Positions 7,389 to 15,155 of a stretch of DNA of 31,945 nt are shown piece by piece. The translations under genes and the position numbers were made by a program. The notes under the pieces were generated by a model. It ran no database searches. It worked only from the letters and a program-made list of their open reading frames with translations, and was not told the origin of the DNA. Within the stretch, counting starts at the first letter, position 1; each line of letters opens with the position of its first letter. This DNA is from a virus: positions 1-31,945 of the IMG/VR virus record IMGVR_UViG_3300048590_000042; one strand, written 5' to 3'.

Positions 7389-8156
7389 GTGGCTGCGAAG
7401 CAATGTAGCAAATGCGGCGAGACTAAGCCGCTTTCTGCTTTTAGGCGTCGAGATAGGACTTGTGGCGGATGCCGGATGAAGGCGTACCGCGAAAGACGCA
7501 ATCTATCTGGGAACCCGCTTCCGAATTCGCCGTGGACGGACGCTAGACGAGAGCGCCGGAAACTGACTCTGCAGCGTGTTCGCGCGGACAAGAAGTCGGC
7601 AGGACTAAAAGCTAGACCGTGGGATGATCGGTGGCGAGAGTACGTTTACATTGCAGCAAAGAGGGGCAAAGAATACTGGCCCCTTGGTTGCAGGTTGCCA
7701 AAGGTTAAGCCCGTCAAACGTGTAGTGCAGCGTGGTCCGTGGAGCGCACGGGGGCTGAGTGATGCGGAACAGTATCGCATCAGGTATAGGTCAGACCCTG
7801 AGTTCAGGGAGCGCGAGTGTCTAAGGCAGCAGATGAAGCGCCATGCGAATCCGCGTTATGCCTTGCAGTGGGCCAAGCATGGGGCGCGATGGTTTCGAGC
7901 GAATGAATCGGATGATGGATCGATCACGTTCGATCATCTGCGATGGCTGCGACAGGACAAGACGTGCGCCTATTGCGGGTGCACGCTGACCAGCAAGACA
8001 AGGGAGTTCGACCACGTGCAGCCACTCGCTCAGGGTGGAACGCACACGGCAGATAACCTTGTGGTGACGTGCAGGCCATGCAACAGACTCAAGCGAGACA
8101 AGCCGTTTCTTCAGTGGATCGCGATGATCGGCCAACGGCTGAGCGTGGCCGCGTGA
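7389..8156 (+). CDS. HNH endonuclease with N-terminal zinc finger (homing type)
   Basis: 255 residues from GTG at 7389, preceded by GGAGGG; the ATG two bases earlier is in another frame. The N-terminus holds a CxxC...CxxC zinc ribbon (C6, C9, C25, C28; CSKCGETKPLSAF), and the C-terminal 65 residues hold a full HNH nuclease: C193-x-x-C196, D208-H209, N223, C228-x-x-C231, N232. The middle is basic and probably binds DNA. HNH proteins of this type cleave DNA and often spread as free-standing homing endonucleases; others assist the terminase at cos. The less GC-rich base use, its own promoter/hairpin leader, and gaps on both sides favour an inserted selfish cassette, but its place beside the terminase keeps the packaging role open. 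Confidence 0.85.
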   Translation: MAAKQCSKCGETKPLSAFRRRDRTCGGCRMKAYRERRNLSGNPLPNSPWTDARRERRKLTLQRVRADKKSAGLKARPWDDRWREYVYIAAKRGKEYWPLGCRLPKVKPVKRVVQRGPWSARGLSDAEQYRIRYRSDPEFRERECLRQQMKRHANPRYALQWAKHGARWFRANESDDGSITFDHLRWLRQDKTCAYCGCTLTSKTREFDHVQPLAQGGTHTADNLVVTCRPCNRLKRDKPFLQWIAMIGQRLSVAA

Positions 8157-8270
8157 TGCGAATGATTATCAACGGGTCCCACTTGACGCCCTACCGGGGG
8201 TGCACCCGTGGCCCTACTTATTGATTAGACAGGATTTTTCCTAAGCCGCCTGCCTGAATGGGACTTTCGC
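8157..8270 (+). other. Intergenic region before terminase; palindrome, possible cos or control site
   Basis: This 114-base gap is one of two real gaps in the late region. It contains the perfect 10-base palindrome GGGTGCACCC (8198-8207), and the arm ACCCGT (8204-8209) also matches ACGGGT (8172-8177) as an inverted repeat. The last 50 bases are AT-rich before the terminase start. Phages with lambda-type terminases carry cos just upstream of the small subunit gene, so this is where cos would be expected; the sequence does not prove it. Confidence 0.35.
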
Positions 8271-8834
8271 ATGAATCTTAGCGGCCTGACGCAATCGCAA
8301 GCGGCGACGCTGCTGAGTATTTCGCCACGCACGATTCGCGACTGGCACGACGCGCCGCGGAATCCTGACGGCACGTATCCCGGTCCAGCGCTGGTGGCGT
8401 ACTACGTCGAGAAGCGGACGGGCGCCGGGGACTTTGACGACCAGCGCCAGCGCCTAGCCGCCGCGCAGGCCGAGAAAGTCGAACACGAGAACCTGGTGCG
8501 CCGCGGGATGCTGGCGCAGCGGGAAGCCGTGGTGAAATTCTGGACGGAATGTCTCGCGAACATGCGGGCGAAGATCCTCGCGATGGCATCGAAACTAGGC
8601 CCGCAACTGGTGAACATTGGAGACGCAAGCATCATCGCCGCAGCCATCCGGGCCGAGTGTTACGCCGCCCTCGCCGAGCTTGCCGAGTGGGGTGCAGACG
8701 GACGTGAAGACGTGGTGGCAGGAAGCGAGGAAGGTCCTGCTGCCGCCGCCGGTCCTGACGGTAGCGGAGTGGGCCGACCGCGAGCGAAGGCTGTCAACGG
8801 AAAGCAGCGCCGAGCCCGGACAGTGGCGAACTGA
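8271..8834 (+). CDS. terS: Terminase small subunit (Nu1-like)
   Basis: 187 residues, ATG at 8271. The N-terminal 35 residues form a winged-helix/HTH DNA-binding motif (LTQSQAATLLSISPRTIRDWHDAP), followed by a central helical region (DDQRQRLAAAQAEKVEHENL, then MLAQREAVVKFWTECLANMRAKI), as in Nu1-type small subunits of lambda-like phages, which recognise cos and hand DNA to the large subunit. The last 50 residues (from about GADGREDVV) are low-complexity and lie in a DNA stretch that also codes, in another frame, for the terminase large subunit N-terminus, so the C-terminal tail is probably shaped by that overlap or is not conserved. Length is close to lambda Nu1 (181). Confidence 0.85.
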   Translation: MNLSGLTQSQAATLLSISPRTIRDWHDAPRNPDGTYPGPALVAYYVEKRTGAGDFDDQRQRLAAAQAEKVEHENLVRRGMLAQREAVVKFWTECLANMRAKILAMASKLGPQLVNIGDASIIAAAIRAECYAALAELAEWGADGREDVVAGSEEGPAAAAGPDGSGVGRPRAKAVNGKQRRARTVAN

Positions 8835-10545
8835 TCGCGCCCCGTATCAGCGGGGAATCATGGATGCGGTCTCGGACCCGTCCGTGCGGGAAATATGGGT
8901 TCAGAAAAGCGCGCAGACGGGGTGGACCGAGATCCTGTCGAACGTGATCGGGTATCACGTGGATCAGGACCCGTCCCCGATCCTGATGGTGCAGCCGACG
9001 CTCGAGATGGGCGAGGCGTATGCGAAGGACCGGCTGGCGCCGATGATCCGCGACACGCCTGCGCTGCGGGACAAGATCGCGGACCCAAAGGCCCGGGACA
9101 GTGGCAACACGCTGCTGCATAAGTCTTTCACTGGGGGTCGGCTGACGATCGCCGGGGCGAACAGCCCCGCGGGCCTTGCTTCACGCCCGATCAGGATTGT
9201 GCTGTTCGATGAGGTGGACCGCTTCCCGACGAGCGCCGGGACCGAGGGCGACCCGATCTCGCTCGGCATCAAAAGAACCAGGACATTCTGGAATCGCAAG
9301 GTGCTGGCAGGATCCACCCCCACGGTCAAAGGCAGCAGTCGCATCGAGGTCGGGTTCGAGCAGTCGGACCAGCGGTACTACTTCGTGCCGTGCCCGCACT
9401 GCGACGAGTTCCAGCGCCTTGTGTGGGCCAACGTGCGCTGGCCGGACGGGCAGCCCGAGCGGGCCGTGTACGTCTGCCAGCACTGCGGCGTCGAGCTGAC
9501 CGATGCCGACAAGCCGGGGATGCTCGAGCGGGGCGAATGGCGCGGGTCTAAGCCGTTCGACGGCATCGCCGGGTTCCATATCAGCGAGCTTTACTCGCCC
9601 TGGTCGTCATGGTCCGAGATGGCCGTGGGGTTCCTGCGCGCCAAGCGGCTGCCGGAAACCCTGCAGGCGTGGATCAATACCAGTCTCGGGGAGACGTGGG
9701 AGGACAGCGGCGAGAAGCTCGAGGGCGGCAAGCTCGCCGAGCGGATCGAGTCCTACGTGGCCGACCACTGTCCCGCCGGGGTGCGGGTCATCACGGTCGG
9801 GACCGACGTGCAGGATGATCGCCTCGAGTGCACCGTCTGGGGCTGGGGCGAGGACGAGGAAGCGTGGCGCCTCGGGCATCACGTGTTGCGCGGCGACCCG
9901 GGCCAGCAGCAGTTGTGGTCCGAGCATGACGAACTGCTGCGGCGCCGGTATCGCACCGACGACGGCCGGCAGCTCGTGGTCGAGGCGTGCTGCGTGGACT
10001 CGGGCGGCCACTTCACGCAACAGGTCTACGCCTACTGCTCGGCGCGCAAGCGGTTCCGGGTGTGGGCGATCAAGGGCGCCAGTGGTGGCGGGAAGCTGAT
10101 CTGGCCGAAGCGCGCGAGCCGCGCCGGCAAGACGCGGGCCGACCTGTTCGTGATCGGGGTCGATACGGCGAAAGACGTGCTGTTCGGGCGGCTGAAAAAG
10201 GTCGCCGAGCCCGGTCCCGGTTACGTGCACTTCGACGCGGACACAGACGCGGCCTATCTCGAACAACTCACGAACGAAGTGGTCGTGAGCAAGATGCATA
10301 TGGGCCGCCGGGTAAGGGTCTGGAAGCTCCGTGCGGCGGGCGCGCGGGTCGAGGCACTGGATTGCATGGTCTACGCATACGCAGCCCTGCAGGGCCGTGG
10401 CGGGGCCGCATTACTGAAGACTCGGCATCAGGTTCCGCAGGAAATCATCCCGCCCGAGCCTGAGCCGAAACCGACACCAGAAGTCAGGATGCCGCAGCGC
10501 GTGAAGCCGATCCGGCGCACGAGCTGGGTCAGCCGATGGAGATGA
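8692..10545 (+). CDS. terL: Terminase large subunit (lambda gpA family)
   Basis: 617 residues from GTG 8692; GTG 8704 is an equally good start, while an upstream ATG at 8617 would add a Pro/Ser-rich tail not typical of the family. The chain matches gpA: PPPVLTVAEWADRERRLS opening, Walker A-like QKSAQTGWTE with K72, Walker B LFDEVD with D173-E174, a four-cysteine zinc site (C234, C237, C262, C265), the nuclease signature GTDVQDDR with D372, VDSGG further on, and a closing EALDCMVYAYAA. It is the ATP-driven motor and cos-cutting nuclease that loads DNA into the prohead through the portal. It overlaps the small subunit gene by about 140 bases. The C-terminus carries a Pro/Glu-rich stretch. Confidence 0.93.
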   Translation: MQTDVKTWWQEARKVLLPPPVLTVAEWADRERRLSTESSAEPGQWRTDRAPYQRGIMDAVSDPSVREIWVQKSAQTGWTEILSNVIGYHVDQDPSPILMVQPTLEMGEAYAKDRLAPMIRDTPALRDKIADPKARDSGNTLLHKSFTGGRLTIAGANSPAGLASRPIRIVLFDEVDRFPTSAGTEGDPISLGIKRTRTFWNRKVLAGSTPTVKGSSRIEVGFEQSDQRYYFVPCPHCDEFQRLVWANVRWPDGQPERAVYVCQHCGVELTDADKPGMLERGEWRGSKPFDGIAGFHISELYSPWSSWSEMAVGFLRAKRLPETLQAWINTSLGETWEDSGEKLEGGKLAERIESYVADHCPAGVRVITVGTDVQDDRLECTVWGWGEDEEAWRLGHHVLRGDPGQQQLWSEHDELLRRRYRTDDGRQLVVEACCVDSGGHFTQQVYAYCSARKRFRVWAIKGASGGGKLIWPKRASRAGKTRADLFVIGVDTAKDVLFGRLKKVAEPGPGYVHFDADTDAAYLEQLTNEVVVSKMHMGRRVRVWKLRAAGARVEALDCMVYAYAALQGRGGAALLKTRHQVPQEIIPPEPEPKPTPEVRMPQRVKPIRRTSWVSRWR

Positions 10546-10546
10546 C

Positions 10547-11089
10547 GTGACGACACCGACGCAAGTGCCAGCCGAACTGATCGCGGGCGACACGTGGGAA
10601 TGGACCCGCAATCTGTCCGACTACCCGGCCGCCACATGGTCGGCCGTCTGGTATTTCGAGAAGTCGGATCACAATTTCAGCGTGACGGGCGGCACATCGG
10701 GAGACACGCACACGGCCACGGTCGCCGCGGCGACGTCGGCCGGACACAAGCCGGGAGAATACCGCTGGCGGCTCGTAATGACCGCTTCAGGGGTCCGCAA
10801 AACCGCGGAATCCGGCTATCTGGACGTGCTGCGCGACCCGGCGGCTGTCGGCAACGCCGATCACAGGTCAATCGCGCGCGTCATGCTCGACAACGTCGAG
10901 GCGTATCTGCGCGATCCGACGAATCTGGCCGCGGCGAGCTATTCGCTGGGCGGCCGGTCGCTGTCGAGGTGGTCCCGGTCGGAATTGCTCACCGAACGGT
11001 CGAGATTACAGGCGGAAGTTATGCGCGAGACGCAGGCCGACCGGCTTTCGTCGGGCGTGGGCGTGCCGAGACTACAGGTGAGGTTCTAA
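10547..11089 (+). CDS. Head-tail connector protein with gpW-like C-terminus
   Basis: 180 residues, GTG start one base after the terminase stop, with GGAG at 10538-10541. The N-terminal 100 residues look like a beta domain (AGDTWEWTRNLSDYPAATWSAVWYFE, then KPGEYRWRLVMTASG). The C-terminal 60 residues (AYLRDPTNLAAASYSLGGRSLS followed by RSELLTERSRLQAEVMRE) recall the gpW head-completion protein, which sits under the portal and whose pattern is 'yslgGRsvs...s.L...r..l..E'. The gene lies where lambda has gpW, between terminase and portal. The full-length combination of a beta domain with the gpW-like tail makes this longer than lambda gpW (68). Confidence 0.65.
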   Translation: MTTPTQVPAELIAGDTWEWTRNLSDYPAATWSAVWYFEKSDHNFSVTGGTSGDTHTATVAAATSAGHKPGEYRWRLVMTASGVRKTAESGYLDVLRDPAAVGNADHRSIARVMLDNVEAYLRDPTNLAAASYSLGGRSLSRWSRSELLTERSRLQAEVMRETQADRLSSGVGVPRLQVRF

Positions 11090-11090
11090 C

Positions 11091-12551
11091 GTGACGGAAC
11101 CCTGGTACAAAACCCCGCTTGGGCGCGCGACACTGGCCGCGCAGCCCAAAAAAGTGGCGAAGCGCGCGTTTTCCGGTGCTCAGGCGACGAATCTGACGTG
11201 GTCGTGGGTGACGCAGCCGACGCACCTGAACACCGAGTTGCAAAAAGGGCTGCGCGTGCTGCGGTCGAGATCCCGCGATCTCGAGCAGAACAATGACTAT
11301 GCGCGCAAGTTTCTCGGCATGGTCGAGACGAATGTCGTCGGTCATTCGGGCTTTTCCCTGTTCATTGAGCCGAAAAGGCAGGACGGGACGGTCGATACGT
11401 TCGACGCCGGCCGGTTGGAGTCCGCATTTTGGCGCTGGGCCGAGGATTGCGAGGTCACGGGACTGTCGCTGACCGAAGTTCAGCGGTTGTTCATCCGCAC
11501 GGTGGCTCGCGACGGCGACGTGGCCGTCAGGTTCGTGAATGACGGGCCATTCGGGCTGCGGCTGCAGATGATCGACCCGCAACGCATCGACGACCAATAC
11601 AACGACGAGATCGAAGGCCGCAAGATCCGCATGGGCGTCGAATACGACGCGATGGGTGCGGCGGTTGCCTACTATCTGTCCGATTACGACAGCGCGGACC
11701 CGCGCCAGGGCGAGACATACCGCAAGCGCACGCGGATTCCCGCTGACCAGATGCGGCTGTACTTCCCGAGGATGTCGATCGGGCAGCTCCGCGGCGTGCC
11801 GTTCATGGCTTCCGCGATGCTCCGAATGCAGATGCTCGGCGGTTACGAGGAAGCGGCAGTGGTCGCCGCCCGGGTCGGTGCCGCAAAGCTCGGCGCGATC
11901 AAGACCGAGGACGGCGACATCAGTGGCATGGGCGACGCGCAGGACGGCGCCGGGAATCCGGTGCTGGATGTCGGCGAGCCGGGCAGCTTTTTCAACCTGC
12001 CGCCGGGTTCGTCGCTCGAGTCGTGGGATCCAGACTATCCCCATGCGCAATACGACTCGTTTGTCCGCGCCTGCCTGCGTGGAATCTCGTCAGGGCTCGG
12101 TGTTTCGTACGCCACGCTCGCGAATGACCTCGAAAACGTGAACTACAGCAGCATTCGTGCTGGTGTTCTCGAGGAACGCGAAGTCTGGAAAGCCCTGCAG
12201 GGCTGGATGGTCGATGCGTTCCTGAAACCCATGTACACGCGATGGCTTCGGTTCGCGCTTGTTTCGGGCGAGTTAGACCCGCTGCCGGCGTCGAAATTCG
12301 ACAAATTCAACGCTGCACGGTGGCAGGGGCGACGCTGGGACTGGGTTGACCCGCGCAATGACATGGAAGCGAACATTCTGGCCGTGAAACACGGCCTGAA
12401 AAGCCGTCGCGAGATCGTCGCAGAGCAGGGACGTGACCTCGCGGACGTGTGGAGCGATCTGCAGCAAGAGCAAAAGGATTCGGTGGCGCTCGGCATCAAA
12501 CTGGCCGACCTGGCCGAACCTCAGAAACCAGAACCGGCCCCGGCCGCGTAG
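11091..12551 (+). CDS. Portal protein (lambda family)
   Basis: 486 residues, GTG start with GAGG seven bases upstream. The chain follows the lambda gpB portal family: the N-terminal RSRDLEQNNDYARKFLGMVETNVVG, the central HLIDPQRIDDQYNDE-like segment (QMIDPQRIDDQYND), MGVEYDAMGAAVAYYL, and the clamp/stem region LDVGEPGSFFNLPPGSSLESWDPD, then SYATLANDLENVNYSSIRAGVLEER. It forms the dodecameric ring at one prohead vertex through which the terminase drives DNA. Length is a little under lambda gpB (533). The gene order terminase-connector-portal is the standard one. Confidence 0.93.
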   Translation: MTEPWYKTPLGRATLAAQPKKVAKRAFSGAQATNLTWSWVTQPTHLNTELQKGLRVLRSRSRDLEQNNDYARKFLGMVETNVVGHSGFSLFIEPKRQDGTVDTFDAGRLESAFWRWAEDCEVTGLSLTEVQRLFIRTVARDGDVAVRFVNDGPFGLRLQMIDPQRIDDQYNDEIEGRKIRMGVEYDAMGAAVAYYLSDYDSADPRQGETYRKRTRIPADQMRLYFPRMSIGQLRGVPFMASAMLRMQMLGGYEEAAVVAARVGAAKLGAIKTEDGDISGMGDAQDGAGNPVLDVGEPGSFFNLPPGSSLESWDPDYPHAQYDSFVRACLRGISSGLGVSYATLANDLENVNYSSIRAGVLEEREVWKALQGWMVDAFLKPMYTRWLRFALVSGELDPLPASKFDKFNAARWQGRRWDWVDPRNDMEANILAVKHGLKSRREIVAEQGRDLADVWSDLQQEQKDSVALGIKLADLAEPQKPEPAPAA

Positions 12552-12559
12552 GAGATCAC

Positions 12560-14437
12560 ATGGCGAGCAAAGAACGCCCCAAAAAGATGGGGCTGCAGTG
12601 GCGTTTTGCCGAAGTAAAGCGCGACGCCATCGATACCGAGGCACGGACGATGGCCGTCGCCTTCTCATCCGAGCACCCCGTCGAGCGATGGTGGGGTGTC
12701 GAAGTGTTGGATCACTCACCGCAGTCCGTGCGTCTTGGTCGGATGCAGAACGGCGGTGCAGTGCTTCTCGACCACGATCCACGGTCACACGTGGGCGTCG
12801 TGGAGGACGTTCAGATCGACGCCGACCGCATGGGGCGGGCAGTCCTGCGATTTGGAAAATCGCAGCGGGCGGAGGAGGTCTGGCAAGACGTGCTTGACGG
12901 CATTCGACGTCACGTTTCCGTGGGCTACGCGATCCACCGATCGAAGCTCGAGGAGCAGGGCAGCGATTCACCGGACAAGTACCGGGTCACGGACTGGGAG
13001 CCTTACGAGATCAGTCTCGTCGCTGTCCCGGCCGACCCGAATGTTGGAGTCGGGCGCGCGGAATCCCGCGAGTTCGACCTTGAGATTGAGATTCCCGAAC
13101 AAATCACAGAGGAAAGAGCAATGACGACCGAAGTTCAGACGCCCGCCCCGTCCGTGGACGTGAAGGCGGTTGAGAATGAGGCCCGCGAGGCCGAGCGCGC
13201 ACGCGTGCGCGAGATCCTGGCGGCCGGCGCGCTGCACAATCGCAGCGAGATGGCCCAGAAGGCGGTTTCCGAGGGCGCGAGCCTGTCGGACTTCCGCGAG
13301 ACGCTGCTGGCCGAGATCGCGAAGGCGCAGCCGGCCAAGACGGACCCGGGCATCGGCCTGAGCGACAGCGAGGCGCGGCAGTTCAGCTATCTGCGGGCGA
13401 TTCGCTCGCTGATGAACCCGAACGACCGCAAGGTGCAGGAGGAAGCTGGGTTCGAGCGCGAGGTTTCGCGTGCGGCGGCGCAGAAGTCGGGCAAGCCCGA
13501 GCGTGGCATCGTGATTCCGGTGGACGTGCTGTCGAAGCGCGACCTCATCACCGGCACCGCGACCAGCACCGCGAAGGGCGGTAACCTGATCCAGACGGAC
13601 GTGCTCGGCGCATCGTTCATCGATGTGCTGCGGAACAGCATGGTGCTGCCCGCGGTCGGCGCGCGGTTTATGACGGGCCTGCAGGGCAACGTCGCGATCC
13701 CGAAGCGCACGACGAGTGTCACGGCCTACTGGCCCGGCGAGAACACGGCCCCGACCGAGGGCGCGAACGTGTTTGGCCAGGTCACGATGAGCCCCAAGAC
13801 GCTCGCCGCGTACATCGACATCGGCCGCAGGCTCGCTCTGCAGTCGTCCGTCGATGTCGAGGCGCTGGTGCGTGACGACCTCGCGCAGACGCTCGCCATC
13901 GCGATCGACGAAGCGGCGCTCGGTGCCGCGAAGACGAATGGCCCCACGGGCCTGCGTGGCACGTCGGGCATCGGTTCGGTGGCGATCGGCACGAACGGTG
14001 GTGCGCCGACGTGGGCGAGCATCGTCAATCTCGTCAAGGAAGTCGAAGTCGACAACGCCCTGACGGGCTCGGCGGCGTTCGTGACGAACCCGAAGGTCAA
14101 GGCGAAGCTGTCGCAGACGCCGAAGCAGGCGTCTGGCGTGGAAGGCAACTTCCTGCTCGGCCCGCCGTGGAATGACCTCTACGGGTTCCCGTTCGTCGTG
14201 TCGAACCAGATTCCCTCGACTCTGACGAAGGGCACCTCGACGAGCGTCTGCTCGGCGATGTTCTTCGGCGTGTGGAGCAATCTGGTGGTCGGCCAGTGGG
14301 GCGGCATCGAACTGATGGTCGATCCGTACTCGCTGTCCACGACTGGCGCGACCCGCATCGTGGCGCTGGCGGAGTTGGACGTTTGCGTCCGTCTGCCGGA
14401 GCACTTCGCGGCGGTGCTGGACTACACCACGACCTGA
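12560..14437 (+). CDS. Prohead protease (S78) fused to HK97-type major capsid protein
   Basis: 625 residues from ATG 12560, which follows GGAG at 12551-12554; a longer open frame from 12449 lies inside the portal gene and is ignored. Residues 1-185 are an HK97-type prohead protease: LDHDPRSHVG with H72, HVSVGYAI with S120, and WEPYEISLVAVPADP with E147/E150 give the likely Ser-His-Glu site. Residues 188-300 are a charged helical scaffold (delta-like) domain, and residues 310-625 the capsid fold (GGNLIQTDVLGASFIDVLRN, then GLQGNVAIPKRTTSVTAYW). The protease cuts the scaffold from the capsid during maturation. Such fusions occur in a minority of phages. An internal start at 13121 may give capsid protein alone. 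Confidence 0.9.
   Translation: MASKERPKKMGLQWRFAEVKRDAIDTEARTMAVAFSSEHPVERWWGVEVLDHSPQSVRLGRMQNGGAVLLDHDPRSHVGVVEDVQIDADRMGRAVLRFGKSQRAEEVWQDVLDGIRRHVSVGYAIHRSKLEEQGSDSPDKYRVTDWEPYEISLVAVPADPNVGVGRAESREFDLEIEIPEQITEERAMTTEVQTPAPSVDVKAVENEAREAERARVREILAAGALHNRSEMAQKAVSEGASLSDFRETLLAEIAKAQPAKTDPGIGLSDSEARQFSYLRAIRSLMNPNDRKVQEEAGFEREVSRAAAQKSGKPERGIVIPVDVLSKRDLITGTATSTAKGGNLIQTDVLGASFIDVLRNSMVLPAVGARFMTGLQGNVAIPKRTTSVTAYWPGENTAPTEGANVFGQVTMSPKTLAAYIDIGRRLALQSSVDVEALVRDDLAQTLAIAIDEAALGAAKTNGPTGLRGTSGIGSVAIGTNGGAPTWASIVNLVKEVEVDNALTGSAAFVTNPKVKAKLSQTPKQASGVEGNFLLGPPWNDLYGFPFVVSNQIPSTLTKGTSTSVCSAMFFGVWSNLVVGQWGGIELMVDPYSLSTTGATRIVALAELDVCVRLPEHFAAVLDYTTT
13109..14437 (+). promoter_or_regulatory. 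Internal ribosome binding site and start for separate capsid protein
   Basis: GAGGA at 13109-13113 lies seven bases before an in-frame ATG at 13121, exactly at the border between the protease and scaffold/capsid domains. Initiation here would give a 438-residue capsid precursor (MTTEVQTPAP...). This resembles the lambda C/Nu3 arrangement, where a nested start yields the second product in excess. Interval is drawn to the end of the nested product. Use of the start is inferred. Confidence 0.6.
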
Positions 14438-14445
14438 TAGTCCGA

Positions 14446-14955
14446 ATGATCGAGCTTTCATCGATCAGGGACCGCCACCGGGGGCAGTGCATTGCTGTCC
14501 TCGGTGGTGGCCCCACCTTGCTCAAGGATCTGAAGCGCGTCCCGTTCGACGCGATCCTGATCGGAGTGAACCAGCACGCGATGCTGATGAACCTCGACTA
14601 TGTTGTTTTTCAGGACCGGGAGATTTACCCGGTCTGCGCCGAGTCCGATGCGCCGCTGTGCACGCATCACCGCGACCTCGCGCACATTTTCACCGGCATC
14701 GTGCCGGATTTCGGCCTTTCGGGCGGCACGGCCGTCTGGATGGCCGATTACCTCGGAGCCGACCAGATCATCGTCTGCGGCTGCGACAACTACACCGCCG
14801 GCCGTCGCTACTGGCACAGCAAGCCTGACGACCGGATGCCATTTCTCGGGCAGAACTGCTCAGACGTTTGGAAGCGGGTCCGCGACTACATGGCGCGACC
14901 TGAAGTCGTGCACGCCGTGAGCGGGCCACTGACGGAGATATTCGAACCGCTATGA
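14446..14955 (+). CDS. DUF115/MptE-like protein
   Basis: 169 residues from ATG 14446; a longer open frame beginning at 14272 lies inside the capsid gene in another frame. The opening CIAVLGGGPTLLKDLKRV, then ILIGVNQHAMLMNLDYVVFQD and GGTAVWMADYLGADQIIVCGCDN, form an alternating strand-helix Rossmann-like pattern typical of DUF115 / 6-hydroxymethylpterin diphosphokinase MptE-like proteins, which are also found next to glycan-transfer genes and in some phages. The substrate is unknown. It stands between capsid and head-tail genes together with a methyltransferase, a place usually held by structural genes. Role inferred only: modification of virion or host molecules. Confidence 0.6.
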   Translation: MIELSSIRDRHRGQCIAVLGGGPTLLKDLKRVPFDAILIGVNQHAMLMNLDYVVFQDREIYPVCAESDAPLCTHHRDLAHIFTGIVPDFGLSGGTAVWMADYLGADQIIVCGCDNYTAGRRYWHSKPDDRMPFLGQNCSDVWKRVRDYMARPEVVHAVSGPLTEIFEPL

Positions 14956-15155
14956 AAGTCGAAATGCTCAAGGCGCGGAACTACCGCGGGCAGCACTGCG
15001 ATGCGGGTCTGGTGCTGGACATGGACCAGCAGACCGCGGCGTGGTTCATCGAAAAGGGCTGGGCGTGCAAGGCCGTCGAGCCGGCTCCGCTCACCACGGA
15101 ACAGGCGGACGCCCTGATCCCGAAACAGGACAAGCGCCGCCGTGCAGTCCGCTAG
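14952..15155 (+). CDS. Small hypothetical phage protein
   Basis: 67 residues, ATG overlapping the preceding stop (ATGA). The pattern MKVEMLKARNYRGQHCDAGLVLDMDQQTAAWFIEKGWA resembles small phage proteins of the head region with a KOW/SH3-like strand layout ('M.V..l..y.G...d.G.v.dv....A..li..G.A'), followed by a basic tail KQDKRRRAVR. These are common after major capsid genes and may be structural. Function unknown. It overlaps the methyltransferase gene by 14 bases. Confidence 0.6.
   Translation: MKVEMLKARNYRGQHCDAGLVLDMDQQTAAWFIEKGWACKAVEPAPLTTEQADALIPKQDKRRRAVR

Noticed and set aside
8617-8691. Longer start for the terminase large subunit at ATG 8617
   Set aside because: It adds 25 Pro/Ser-rich residues read out of frame through the small subunit's coding part; the family's N-terminus fits a start at 8692 or 8704.
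12968-14461. 497-codon minus-strand frame opposite the capsid gene
   Set aside because: Arg/His-rich antisense reading typical of GC-rich genes; the plus strand holds a clear protease-capsid fusion.
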